Assembly: GCA_002422785.1 (NCBI GenBank)
Contig: DITK01000054.1
Location: forward strand, 1 to 28,183
Direction: 5' to 3'
Source: Francisellaceae bacterium UBA6186
GTDB lineage: Bacteria > Pseudomonadota > Gammaproteobacteria > UBA6186 > Azoamicaceae
DNA: 28,183 bases
This document shows positions 8,212 to 15,428 of this stretch, one piece after another (positions within the stretch are counted from its first letter, which is position 1; the number at the start of each line of letters is the position of its first letter). A program made the translations under genes and the position numbers. Under the pieces are notes generated by a model. It was given only the letters and a program-made list of their open reading frames with translations, was not told the origin of the DNA and made no database searches.

Positions 8212-8673
8212 ATGATGGGTATTATAAAAAATTTATCAAGAGCTTTTTCTTTAGTGGAATTATTAATAGTTATAGCGATTATAGGTATATTAGCATCTGT
8301 TGCTATTCCTTCTTATAGTAAATATTTAATTAAAGCTAAAATGGTGGAATTTTTTGTTTTAGCTGATGCTTATAAGATTCAATTAATTGAAAAAATCATT
8401 AATTCTGAATCGGAACCGGCACCTAATTATTCCATTAATAATCCTAGTAATTTAATCGAAAAATTAGAATATATAAATGCTGACAATAAAAAATATATTT
8501 TAAAATTAACAGCAAATATGAAGAATATAGGTATGCAAACAATTAATAATATGCCGTTAATAGTGCAATTTATTGCAGAAGAAAATCAATCTCATAATTT
8601 GATAGTTTGGAGTTGCCAGTATAATGCTGGATATTCTGCTTTTATGTCAAAAAATTGTATGGAAATTGTATAA
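8212..8673 (+). CDS. type IV pilin-like protein (prepilin N-terminus)
   Basis: This is a 153-residue prepilin-like protein. A short basic leader is followed by AFSLVELLIVIAIIGILASV, the hydrophobic helix recognised and methylated by prepilin peptidase PilD; Glu at +5 of the mature protein (E16) is present. The residue before the predicted cleavage site is Ala (A11), not the usual Gly. Two cysteines near the end (C135, C149) could form the C-terminal disulfide loop of type IVa pilins. Two adjacent ATGs (8212, 8215) follow GAGGTG at 8204-8209; the spacing slightly favours 8215. No other pilus assembly gene is adjacent. It could be a major or minor pilin, or a competence pseudopilin. The gene interrupts an otherwise conserved orn-nnrED neighbourhood. 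Confidence 0.85.
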   Translation: MMGIIKNLSRAFSLVELLIVIAIIGILASVAIPSYSKYLIKAKMVEFFVLADAYKIQLIEKIINSESEPAPNYSINNPSNLIEKLEYINADNKKYILKLTANMKNIGMQTINNMPLIVQFIAEENQSHNLIVWSCQYNAGYSAFMSKNCMEIV

Positions 8674-9002
8674 CTAAAGAATATTAATTGATCAAATAAT
8701 ATCTAGAAATAACTGCGACTAAACATCTGAACTAACACGTGATGCTGCACTATTGTTTGGGTCTTTTCTTACGCTAATTGCAGACATTGTCTCGTGAATC
8801 ATATACACCTAATTTCTACAATCTAGTCTTAATTATTATAGTAATAAAATACAATATTTATGCATATACACTAAAAAACTAAAGTCAATTTAATTGATAT
8901 TGCACTAATATTTTATTTGTTTTTTAATTATGAAAATTTTAATCGAACAATAATAACCAAAAATATAACAATAAATATAATAAAATAATAAAGGAGTTTA
9001 TT
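8674..9002. other. 329-base gene-poor spacer with a compositional island
   Basis: No convincing gene was found between the pilin and the LuxR-type gene. Bases 8711-8810 contain 40 G or C by hand count, clearly richer than the very AT-rich stretch that follows (8811-9000). A possible promoter for the downstream gene is TTGCAC at 8900-8905 with TTTAAT at 8923-8928 (17-base spacer). A strong ribosome-binding site AAGGAG lies just before the ATG at 9003. Confidence 0.5.
8719..8802 (-). other. possible 27-residue small ORF or gene remnant
   Basis: Inside the GC-richer island, the minus strand reads MIHETMSAISVRKDPNNSAA then SRVSSDV and stop, preceded by an AGGTG close to the ATG. The plus strand of the same bases is also open for 24 codons, so coding direction is not decided. 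I do not recognise the peptide. It may be a small protein, a fragment of a decayed gene or part of a repeat element. Confidence is low. Confidence 0.2.
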
Positions 9003-9320
9003 ATGGCTAACCCTAAGATCGAAATTAAAACTTTGCATGGTAAAAAGCGTTATTGTGTAGCAGCCTCCAATAAAGAAGTTTATCTTACAGATAAAGAGGC
9101 AGGTATCATATCTTGTTTAGTAGATGGCCTTCGTCCAAAAGAAATCGCATGGGAATTAACAACCAGTTTAAATACAGTTAATACTCATTTGGCAAATATT
9201 AAAATTAAATTAGGTTGTGTTAGTATTTTTCAGTTAGGTTTGTTTTTAGGTAATATTATAGCAACAGACAATAATATGTTTGTCAATAAGCTTTCTGTTA
9301 ATCCAAGTAATAAAGTTTGA
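9003..9320 (+). CDS. LuxR/GerE-type HTH protein, DNA-binding domain only
   Basis: This is a 105-residue protein consisting almost entirely of a LuxR-type helix-turn-helix (about residues 27-84): YLTDKEAGIISCLVDGLRPK is followed by EIAWELTTSLNTVNTHLANI and KIKLGC, with the usual T-x-x-E of the first helix and NTVNTHLANIKIKLG as recognition and support helices. There is no receiver, PAS or autoinducer-binding domain, so the activating signal is unknown; it may act constitutively or with a partner. The start has a clear AAGGAG site. nnrED begins 21 bases downstream, so the two may be co-transcribed. It lies beside the pilin gene in an apparent insertion between orn and nnrED, which makes pilin control a reasonable but untested guess. 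Confidence 0.85.
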   Translation: MANPKIEIKTLHGKKRYCVAASNKEVYLTDKEAGIISCLVDGLRPKEIAWELTTSLNTVNTHLANIKIKLGCVSIFQLGLFLGNIIATDNNMFVNKLSVNPSNKV

Positions 9321-9341
9321 TTTGAATTATAATAGATCAAT

Positions 9342-10796
9342 ATGGATCCTAATGAACTACTAGTTAATTTGTATGATAAAAAATCTATTATTGCTATAGA
9401 AAATTTGGCAATAAAAGATTTTAATATTTCAAATGCTTATTTAGAGCAAAAAGTTGTTAGTTGTTGTGTGGAACAATTATCCAAAACATTTCCTCTTGCT
9501 CAAAAAATCGCTGTTTTTTGTGGGATAGGTAATAATGCTCAAGATGGATTAAAAATTGCAGACAAACTACAATCTATGGGGTTTGTGGTTCAAATAATCA
9601 AAGCAATTGATTGGACAAAAGAACTGCAATTAGATGCAGATGTTATTGTCGATGCACTGTTCGGGATCGGGATCAATAGACATATAACTGGGGTTTGGGA
9701 ACACATTATTTATCAAATAAACGACAGTAATATTCCTGTTTTTTCAATTGATATCCCATCAGGATTAGATCCAGATACGGGTAAAGTTTTAGGAGTAGCA
9801 ATTAAAGCTAAAGTCACCATAACTTTTGTAGGTTTAAAAAAAGGGTTATTTACTGGTAAAGGTCGTGAACATAGCGGAGAAATTAGATTTAATAATCTTG
9901 GCTTGCCAATCGATGCATATAAACATGCTGTTTGTAATGTTGTTAGGTTAAATAGTAATAATTTTAATAATATTTTACCAAGAAGAGTTGCCTTTGCTCA
10001 CAAAGGTAATTTTGGTAAATTATTAATTATTGGCGGGAAGGATGGGATGCAAGGTGCAGCTTATTTAGCTGGCATTGCGGCATTACGTTCTGGTAGCGGT
10101 ATAGTGTATGTTTTATCAAACAGCAGTAACCAATCGTCTTTTCATAATTCTTGCCCAGAAATACAGTGGCATAATTTTTCTGAAATAAAACAATTGAAAG
10201 AATTAATAGCAAAATCGACGGTAATATTATTAGGCCCAGGCTTAGGTCATGACAAATATAGTAAAATACTTTTTGATGAAGTAATGCAAAGTGACTTACC
10301 ATTAGTATTAGATGCCGATGGTTTAAATATGTTAGCAGAAAAATTTAATAATAATTTCAAAATCAGAAAAAATTGGATTTTAACCCCTCATTCAGGAGAG
10401 GCGGCAAAATTATTAAATATCGATGTTGCAGCAGTCGATGCAGATAGATTTGCAGCGGTAGAAGAATTAAGTCATAAATTTAAAGCAACGGTTGTCTTAA
10501 AGGGTTCTGGAACTTTAATTAAATCTTATCAAGATAATAGAGAATATAACCCAGTATATTTGTGTGATTTAGGCAACCCAGGCATGGCAACCGCTGGCAT
10601 GGGGGACGTTTTAGCCGGTTTGATTGCAGCTTTGCTGGCACAAAAACTTACATTAAAAGATGCAGCTAGATTTGCAGTATTTACTCATGCTCTGGCAGGT
10701 GACTTAGTAGCTCAAAATGGTAGCTTAGGTATTTTGGCATCAGATTTGATTTTGTTTATTAGAAAAATTATCAATGATTTTCATAAAATTAGCTAA
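9342..10796 (+). CDS. nnrD: bifunctional NAD(P)H-hydrate epimerase / ADP-dependent dehydratase
   Basis: This metabolite-repair enzyme restores NADH/NADPH from their damaged hydrated forms. The N-terminal YjeF_N (NnrE epimerase) half has CGIGNNAQDGLKIA, DALFGIG and IDIPSGLDPDTG. The C-terminal ribokinase-like NnrD half has HKGNFGKLLIIGG, LLGPGLG, LVLDADGLNML, ILTPHSGEAAKLL, TVVLKGSGTLI and GNPGMATAGMGDVLAG, the dehydratase nucleotide-binding signature. At 484 residues the length fits the E. coli fusion. The usual GNNGGDG motif is GNNAQDG, with the catalytic Asp still present. In E. coli the same gene (yjeF) lies just beyond orn, so its position supports an ancestral neighbourhood. It converges with rho and its stop codon lies inside a perfect palindrome. 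Confidence 0.95.
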   Translation: MDPNELLVNLYDKKSIIAIENLAIKDFNISNAYLEQKVVSCCVEQLSKTFPLAQKIAVFCGIGNNAQDGLKIADKLQSMGFVVQIIKAIDWTKELQLDADVIVDALFGIGINRHITGVWEHIIYQINDSNIPVFSIDIPSGLDPDTGKVLGVAIKAKVTITFVGLKKGLFTGKGREHSGEIRFNNLGLPIDAYKHAVCNVVRLNSNNFNNILPRRVAFAHKGNFGKLLIIGGKDGMQGAAYLAGIAALRSGSGIVYVLSNSSNQSSFHNSCPEIQWHNFSEIKQLKELIAKSTVILLGPGLGHDKYSKILFDEVMQSDLPLVLDADGLNMLAEKFNNNFKIRKNWILTPHSGEAAKLLNIDVAAVDADRFAAVEELSHKFKATVVLKGSGTLIKSYQDNREYNPVYLCDLGNPGMATAGMGDVLAGLIAALLAQKLTLKDAARFAVFTHALAGDLVAQNGSLGILASDLILFIRKIINDFHKIS

Positions 10797-10808
10797 TTTT
10801 ATGAAAAT
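10777..10808. terminator. perfect 32-base palindrome between nnrED and rho
   Basis: The 16-base arm ATTTTCATAAAATTAG (10777-10792) is followed directly by its exact reverse complement (10793-10808). It contains the stop codon of nnrED and lies 17 bases from the stop of the convergent rho gene. It could fold as a hairpin in transcripts from either side. The T-rich stretch following it is better on the minus strand (TAATTTTT) than on the plus strand. A bidirectional terminator or 3'-end stabiliser is the likely role, although its AT richness makes it a weak hairpin. Confidence 0.45.
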
Positions 10809-10825
10809 ACATTTACTAAAAATTG

Positions 10826-12091
10826 TTAATGAGATGCTTTTTTCATGGTTTCAAAAAATGCTACATTAGTTTTAGCATCTTTCAAGTGGCCTAATAAAAA
10901 CTCAACCGCAGCAGATTTATCCATTGGATGTAATAATTTTCTTAAGATCCACATTTTTTGTAATTCATTACTATTAACCAATAATTCTTCTCTTCTAGTT
11001 CCCGATCTGGAAATATTGATTGCTGGGTAAACACGTCTTTCAGAAATTTCTCTATCCAAATGTAGCTCCATATTACCGGTACTCTTAAATTCTTCATAGA
11101 TAACCTCATCCATTTTAGAACCAGTATCGATCATGGCCGTAGCTATTATAGTTAAACTACCACCTTCTTCTATGTTTCGGGCGGCACCAAAAAATCTTTT
11201 TGGGCGTTGTAATGCGTTGGCATCAACGCCACCAGTTAAAACTTTACCAGACGGTGGGCTAACTGTATTGTAGGCTCTGGCTAAACGGGTAATGGAATCT
11301 AATAAAATCACTACATCGCGTTTATGTTCTACTAAACGCTTAGCTCGTTCTATTACCATTTCTGCAACTTGCACGTGTCTACTAGCTGGTTCATCAAAAG
11401 TACTAGCTATTACTTCTCCTTTTACAGAACGCTCCATTTCTGTTACTTCTTCTGGTCGTTCATCGATTAAAAGTACCATTAAATGACATTCTGGATGATT
11501 AATAGCAATGGAATGTGCAATATTTTGTAACATTACAGTTTTACCAGCTTTGGGAGGAGAAACCAATAAACCTCTTTGTCCTTTACCTATAGGTGATACT
11601 AATTCTATGGTGCGAGTAGTTAAATCTTCGGTGCTACCATTGCCAAGCTCTAAACGCAAACGCTCGTTGGCATGCCAAGGAGTTAAATTTTCAAAAGCAA
11701 TTTTATCTTTAGCTATTTCTGGTGGTTCATCGTTAACAGTGGTTACTTTAAGCAAGGCAAAATAACGTTCAGAATCTTTAGGTGGACGAATTTTACCATA
11801 AATATCGTCACCAGTTCTTAAACTGAACCGTCTAATCTGGCTTGGTGAAACATATATATCGTCTGGACCTGCCAGGTAAGAACCATTACCAGATCGTAAA
11901 AATCCAAAACCATCCTGTAAAATTTCTAAAACTCCGCTGCCATAAATATCTTCGCCTTTTTTTGCCTGGGATTTTAAAATGGCAAAAATAATTTCTTGTT
12001 TGCGAGAACGACCTACATTTTCAATGCTTAATTCTTTTGCTATTTCTAGCAATTCTGTAATAGATTTTTGTTTAAGTTCTGTCAAGTTCAT
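10826..12091 (-). CDS. rho: transcription termination factor Rho
   Basis: Rho is the hexameric RNA-dependent ATPase that terminates factor-dependent transcription. The 421-residue length matches E. coli (419). In order: an N-terminal helical domain, an OB-fold RNA-binding domain with GFGFLRSGNGSYLAGPDDIY (residues 61-80), the LTPWHANERLRLE linker, Walker A SPPKAGKT (178-185), DERPEEVTEM, Walker B VVILLDSITRLARAYN and the secondary RNA-binding loop region around VLTGGVDANALQRPKRFFGAARN. No insertions are seen. It lies 55 bases downstream of trxA on the same strand, the same order as in E. coli, so the two are probably co-transcribed. Confidence 0.98.
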   Translation of the reverse strand: MNLTELKQKSITELLEIAKELSIENVGRSRKQEIIFAILKSQAKKGEDIYGSGVLEILQDGFGFLRSGNGSYLAGPDDIYVSPSQIRRFSLRTGDDIYGKIRPPKDSERYFALLKVTTVNDEPPEIAKDKIAFENLTPWHANERLRLELGNGSTEDLTTRTIELVSPIGKGQRGLLVSPPKAGKTVMLQNIAHSIAINHPECHLMVLLIDERPEEVTEMERSVKGEVIASTFDEPASRHVQVAEMVIERAKRLVEHKRDVVILLDSITRLARAYNTVSPPSGKVLTGGVDANALQRPKRFFGAARNIEEGGSLTIIATAMIDTGSKMDEVIYEEFKSTGNMELHLDREISERRVYPAINISRSGTRREELLVNSNELQKMWILRKLLHPMDKSAAVEFLLGHLKDAKTNVAFFETMKKASH

Positions 12092-12146
12092 AATTTATAT
12101 CACATTATTATTTAAGATGGATGGACGGATTTAAGTTAAGATTATT

Positions 12147-12470
12147 TTATGCATGCTCTTCCAAAAAAGCTATTAATTTAGACTTAGATATTGCCCCTAA
12201 ATTTGTGGCTAATAACTTGCCGTTTTTGAATAATAGCAAAGCGGGAATAGAACGGATACTGTATTCAGCAGATATTTTTTCATTTTCATCTACATTAATT
12301 TTTAAAAATTTTATTTTTTTATTAAATTCTTTCGCTGTTTCTTCTAAAACCGGGGACAATGAACGACAAGGACCGCACCAGGGAGCCCAAAAATCTACTA
12401 GTACCGGCAACTCGCTTTGTAAAACTTCTTTTTCGAACAACTGATCAGAAACTTCGGCTACATAAGCCAT
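12147..12470 (-). CDS. trxA: thioredoxin 1
   Basis: This is cytoplasmic thioredoxin, a general disulfide reductase. The 107-residue protein has the canonical active site WCGPC at residues 31-35 in the context VDFWAPWCGPCRSL, the KINVDENEKISAEYSIRSIPALLLF core with the cis-proline (IP) and the closing helix. An AAGGA ribosome-binding site lies 9 bases before the ATG. It heads the trxA-rho pair on the minus strand. A 204-base spacer separates it from the divergent flavoprotein gene. Unlike that neighbour, it keeps both redox cysteines. Confidence 0.97.
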   Translation of the reverse strand: MAYVAEVSDQLFEKEVLQSELPVLVDFWAPWCGPCRSLSPVLEETAKEFNKKIKFLKINVDENEKISAEYSIRSIPALLLFKNGKLLATNLGAISKSKLIAFLEEHA

Positions 12471-12557
12471 AGATGAATATCCTTAAAATATTTATTTGAA
12501 CAATTAAATTTTTGAATAATTTCAGTTATTTTAAGATAACGAACAATTAATTTAAGT

Positions 12558-12580
12558 ATTATTATTCCAGAAATAATAAT
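12558..12580. repeat. inverted repeat in the trxA / flavoprotein divergent spacer
   Basis: ATTATTATT (12558-12566) and AATAATAAT (12572-12580) form a perfect 9-base dyad around a 5-base centre. It lies between two divergent genes and could be an operator or a hairpin, but such AT repeats also arise by chance in this background. Confidence 0.25.
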
Positions 12581-12674
12581 TTATCAAGTACTTTGTAATA
12601 AAACATTAATTAGCGGAACAACTAACTGCTTTGTAATATTTAAAAAATTTATAAATTTCACCTACAATAATAAT

Positions 12675-14138
12675 ATGTCAAAAAATATGTTAAATAAACA
12701 AGATTTAGTGGTGATAGGTGGGGGTACTAGCGGGGTTATGTGCGCAGTTGGTGCTATACACTGCGGATTAAAGGTAACTTTAATTAGCGAGAATGATAAT
12801 TTTTTTTCATCTTCTCTTTTAACAGAAACAATCCCAAGTAAAGCTTTTACCTATTGTGCAAAAATTGCACATTCTATTAAAAAAGCAAAATTATTTGGAC
12901 TCGATGCGCAATTGGCACCAATAAATTTAAGCAAAGTAAATAATTATGTACGAAATATAATCAAAGAATTACAAAAAGAAAATGATATAGATACTTTCGA
13001 AAAATTAGGCGGTTCTTTACTTATAGGTAACGCAAAATTTATTAATAATCAAACTGTTGTAGTAGGAAATATACAAGTAAATAGTAAATATTTTGTTATA
13101 GCAACAGGAACAAGAACATCAATACCTAATATTATAAATTTTAATCAATCAGACTTTCTAACTTATAAACAATTATTTCATCAAAAAGATTTGCCTAAAA
13201 AAACTATTATACTTGGCGGAAGGCAAGAAAGCTTGGAAATAGCACAATCTTTGGCAAGGTTTGGCAGCAAAGTTACAGTAATTTTTTCTCAAAAAAATTT
13301 TTTGCCATCGGAAGATCAAGAATTAATTAAAAAATTACTGTTAATTTTAGAAAAAGAGGGTGTTAATTTTTATTATTCGACCAAAATATTACAATTTTAC
13401 TGGCAAAATGAACGTAAATTATTGGTTTGCCAAGATGGTTTAGGAGATAAATTTGCTATAGATGGCGACGAAATAATTAATATGCAACATGATCAACCAA
13501 ATATAGAAGGCCTTGCATTAGCTGATGCTAATGTTCAATACTCATCAGATGGAATTTTGGTAAACCGCAAATTACAAACCACCCAAAAAAATATTTTTGC
13601 TTTAGGTTCGGTCGCAAAAACTGGATTTAAATCAGTTCATTTAATGGAATGCCAAACTAATATTATTTTAAGCAATATTGCTTTCAATATACCAAAGAAT
13701 ATAAATTACCAATTAGTACCTAGAATTTTATATACTTACCCACAACTAGCAACCATTGGATCTTGCCAAGCAAATAAAACAACAAATATTAATTTACAAA
13801 CTTTAAAATTTGATTTTAAAGATATAGATGCAGCAATTTATCAACAACAAACTGCTGGCGAAATAAAATTAATCTGTAACGGTAATAAATTATTAGGAGC
13901 TTCGATATTAGGATCCATAGCTTCTGAGATTATTAGTGAATATAGTTTTGCAATGCAAGTTGGCGCCGATATATCAGAAATTGCCAATAGCATTCATCCT
14001 TATCCAAGTTTATCTCAAATTAACAAGCGAGTAGCTAACAAAATTTTTTATCAAGATAAACCACCAACAACAGCTACTATTGCAAAAGTCATGCACAAAT
14101 TTCATCAAATATTTGCTAGATTATCGTTTGAAAATTAG
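12675..14138 (+). CDS. disulfide-reductase-fold FAD/NAD protein lacking the redox cysteines
   Basis: This intact 487-residue protein belongs to the class I pyridine nucleotide-disulfide oxidoreductases (dihydrolipoamide dehydrogenase / mercuric reductase-like). The FAD-binding GGGTSGVMCAVGA (residues 15-27), the ATG motif VIATGTR (141-147), the NAD-binding region IILGGRQESLEIAQSLARFG (178-197) and a C-terminal dimerisation domain are present. In the redox motif CxxxxCxPSK only the tail remains: both cysteines are replaced (S47 and T52 in SLLTETIPSK). The FAD-contacting GD motif reads GS (G311-S312), and the C-terminal His/Glu region reads HPYPSLSQ (Y443, Q448). Tyr at 443 occurs in mercuric-reductase-like relatives; Gln at 448 is unusual. 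The frame has no stops or frameshift. It is either a flavoprotein with another activity or a regulatory or decaying paralogue. It heads a co-directional run; the kinase gene follows after 33 bases. Confidence 0.85.
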   Translation: MSKNMLNKQDLVVIGGGTSGVMCAVGAIHCGLKVTLISENDNFFSSSLLTETIPSKAFTYCAKIAHSIKKAKLFGLDAQLAPINLSKVNNYVRNIIKELQKENDIDTFEKLGGSLLIGNAKFINNQTVVVGNIQVNSKYFVIATGTRTSIPNIINFNQSDFLTYKQLFHQKDLPKKTIILGGRQESLEIAQSLARFGSKVTVIFSQKNFLPSEDQELIKKLLLILEKEGVNFYYSTKILQFYWQNERKLLVCQDGLGDKFAIDGDEIINMQHDQPNIEGLALADANVQYSSDGILVNRKLQTTQKNIFALGSVAKTGFKSVHLMECQTNIILSNIAFNIPKNINYQLVPRILYTYPQLATIGSCQANKTTNINLQTLKFDFKDIDAAIYQQQTAGEIKLICNGNKLLGASILGSIASEIISEYSFAMQVGADISEIANSIHPYPSLSQINKRVANKIFYQDKPPTTATIAKVMHKFHQIFARLSFEN

Positions 14139-14171
14139 TCAATAAATCAAAGATTATACTAAAATAAATTA

Positions 14172-15428
14172 ATGAACATGCATAGTAAAATAAAACACTT
14201 ATCTATAATTCCAAGACTTGGTTATTGGACATACGATAAAAATCTTGATGAATTTTATTGGTCAAAAGAAACTTGTGTTCTTCTAAGCTGGCCATCAAAT
14301 CGTAATTTCCCAAAACTTAAAGAATGGATCGATATGATTCATCAGGATGATCGAGAAGATGTGATGGCAGCTATAAAAAAACTATATGAGCAATCTAGTG
14401 ATGGTTATGGCATAGAATTGCGCTTGGTGGATTTAACAAATCCTTCTTGTTACAACTGGTATCATATTATTGGTAAAGCAAATAATAATGCATTATTTGG
14501 GATTATTATAGATATAAATAAACGTAAAAATGTTGAAAAAAAAAATATCGCATTACACAAGCAATTATTAGTCTTTGCCAAACAAGCTGGAATGGCAGAA
14601 GTTGCAAGATCGGTGATACACAATATCGGCAATGTACTAAACGGAGCTACAACCTCGATTAGTATTTTAGAAGAAAGACTGCAAAAAACTGCTTATAAAC
14701 AATTTTCAGCATTGATGCCATTGTTGCAAGAGCATCAGTCGTCGTTATCGGAATATTTGACCCAAGATGCCAAGGGTAAAAAAATACCTGATTACCTAAT
14801 AGTTCTAGGGAATTCCATGCAAAAAGATTATGAAAGAATTGTTGCAGAGACACAAAATATTTCCCAGTGTATACATCATATCAAACAAATAATTTGCACT
14901 CAGGAGTCTGTTAGTAGTGTGTGCGCTATTAGAGAACAGGTTGTTTTATCAGAAATATTAAATATTTCCATAAATTTTTTCCATAATAACATATCAAAAA
15001 ATAATATTGTTATTCAAAAGGATTATCAAGAAGATAAGTCTATATTGATTGAACAAGCTAGTTTAATGCAAATTTTGGTTAATTTAATCAAAAATGCTAT
15101 AGACTCAGTAGTTATGAATACTCAAGAACAAAATAAAAAAATAGATATTTCTATTAAACAGTTATCTAAAGTATTAATAATTATATCAGTAGCTGATAAT
15201 GGATTAGGGATCTTGCCAGAAAACATTAACAAAATATTTTCTTTTGGGTTTACGACTAAACCAGATGGACACGGTTTTGGGTTACACAACTGCGCATTAA
15301 AGGCAAAAGAGATGGGCGGTTCCTTGCAGGCACAAAGTGATGGCATAGGAAAAGGTGCTATATTTATTTTGACATTACCATTAAATTTGCAAGACTTTAA
15401 TCAAAAAGCTGAAAAACTAGATGAATGA
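14172..15428 (+). CDS. PAS-like sensor histidine kinase
   Basis: This 418-residue kinase has no obvious transmembrane segment, so it is probably cytoplasmic. Residues about 10-120 look like a PAS domain (LGYWTYDKNLDEFYWS ... WIDMIHQDDRE ... GIIIDINKRK). The phosphoacceptor region is GMAEVARSVIHNIGNVLNG with H150, the HNxGN-type H-box seen in a subgroup of kinases, in contrast to the commoner HExxxP. The ATPase domain has the N box NLIKNAID (N308), the G1 box DNGLGI (D342), an F-box-like FSFGFTTK and the G2 box GHGFGLH (366-372). Its last codons overlap the start of the response-regulator gene by 8 bases, so the two are translationally coupled and very likely a cognate pair. The input signal is unknown. 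Confidence 0.9.
   Translation: MNMHSKIKHLSIIPRLGYWTYDKNLDEFYWSKETCVLLSWPSNRNFPKLKEWIDMIHQDDREDVMAAIKKLYEQSSDGYGIELRLVDLTNPSCYNWYHIIGKANNNALFGIIIDINKRKNVEKKNIALHKQLLVFAKQAGMAEVARSVIHNIGNVLNGATTSISILEERLQKTAYKQFSALMPLLQEHQSSLSEYLTQDAKGKKIPDYLIVLGNSMQKDYERIVAETQNISQCIHHIKQIICTQESVSSVCAIREQVVLSEILNISINFFHNNISKNNIVIQKDYQEDKSILIEQASLMQILVNLIKNAIDSVVMNTQEQNKKIDISIKQLSKVLIIISVADNGLGILPENINKIFSFGFTTKPDGHGFGLHNCALKAKEMGGSLQAQSDGIGKGAIFILTLPLNLQDFNQKAEKLDE

Noticed and set aside
10027..10302. Minus-strand frame of 91 codons inside nnrED
   Set aside because: It lies wholly within a well-supported gene and has no recognisable motif or ribosome-binding site; the same applies to the other long antisense frames inside efp, rho, trxA, mutM and the REC-GGDEF-EAL gene.
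9342..10796. GNNAQDG instead of GNNGGDG in the NnrE half
   Set aside because: The Asp is retained and all other motifs of both halves are normal; this is a mild variant.
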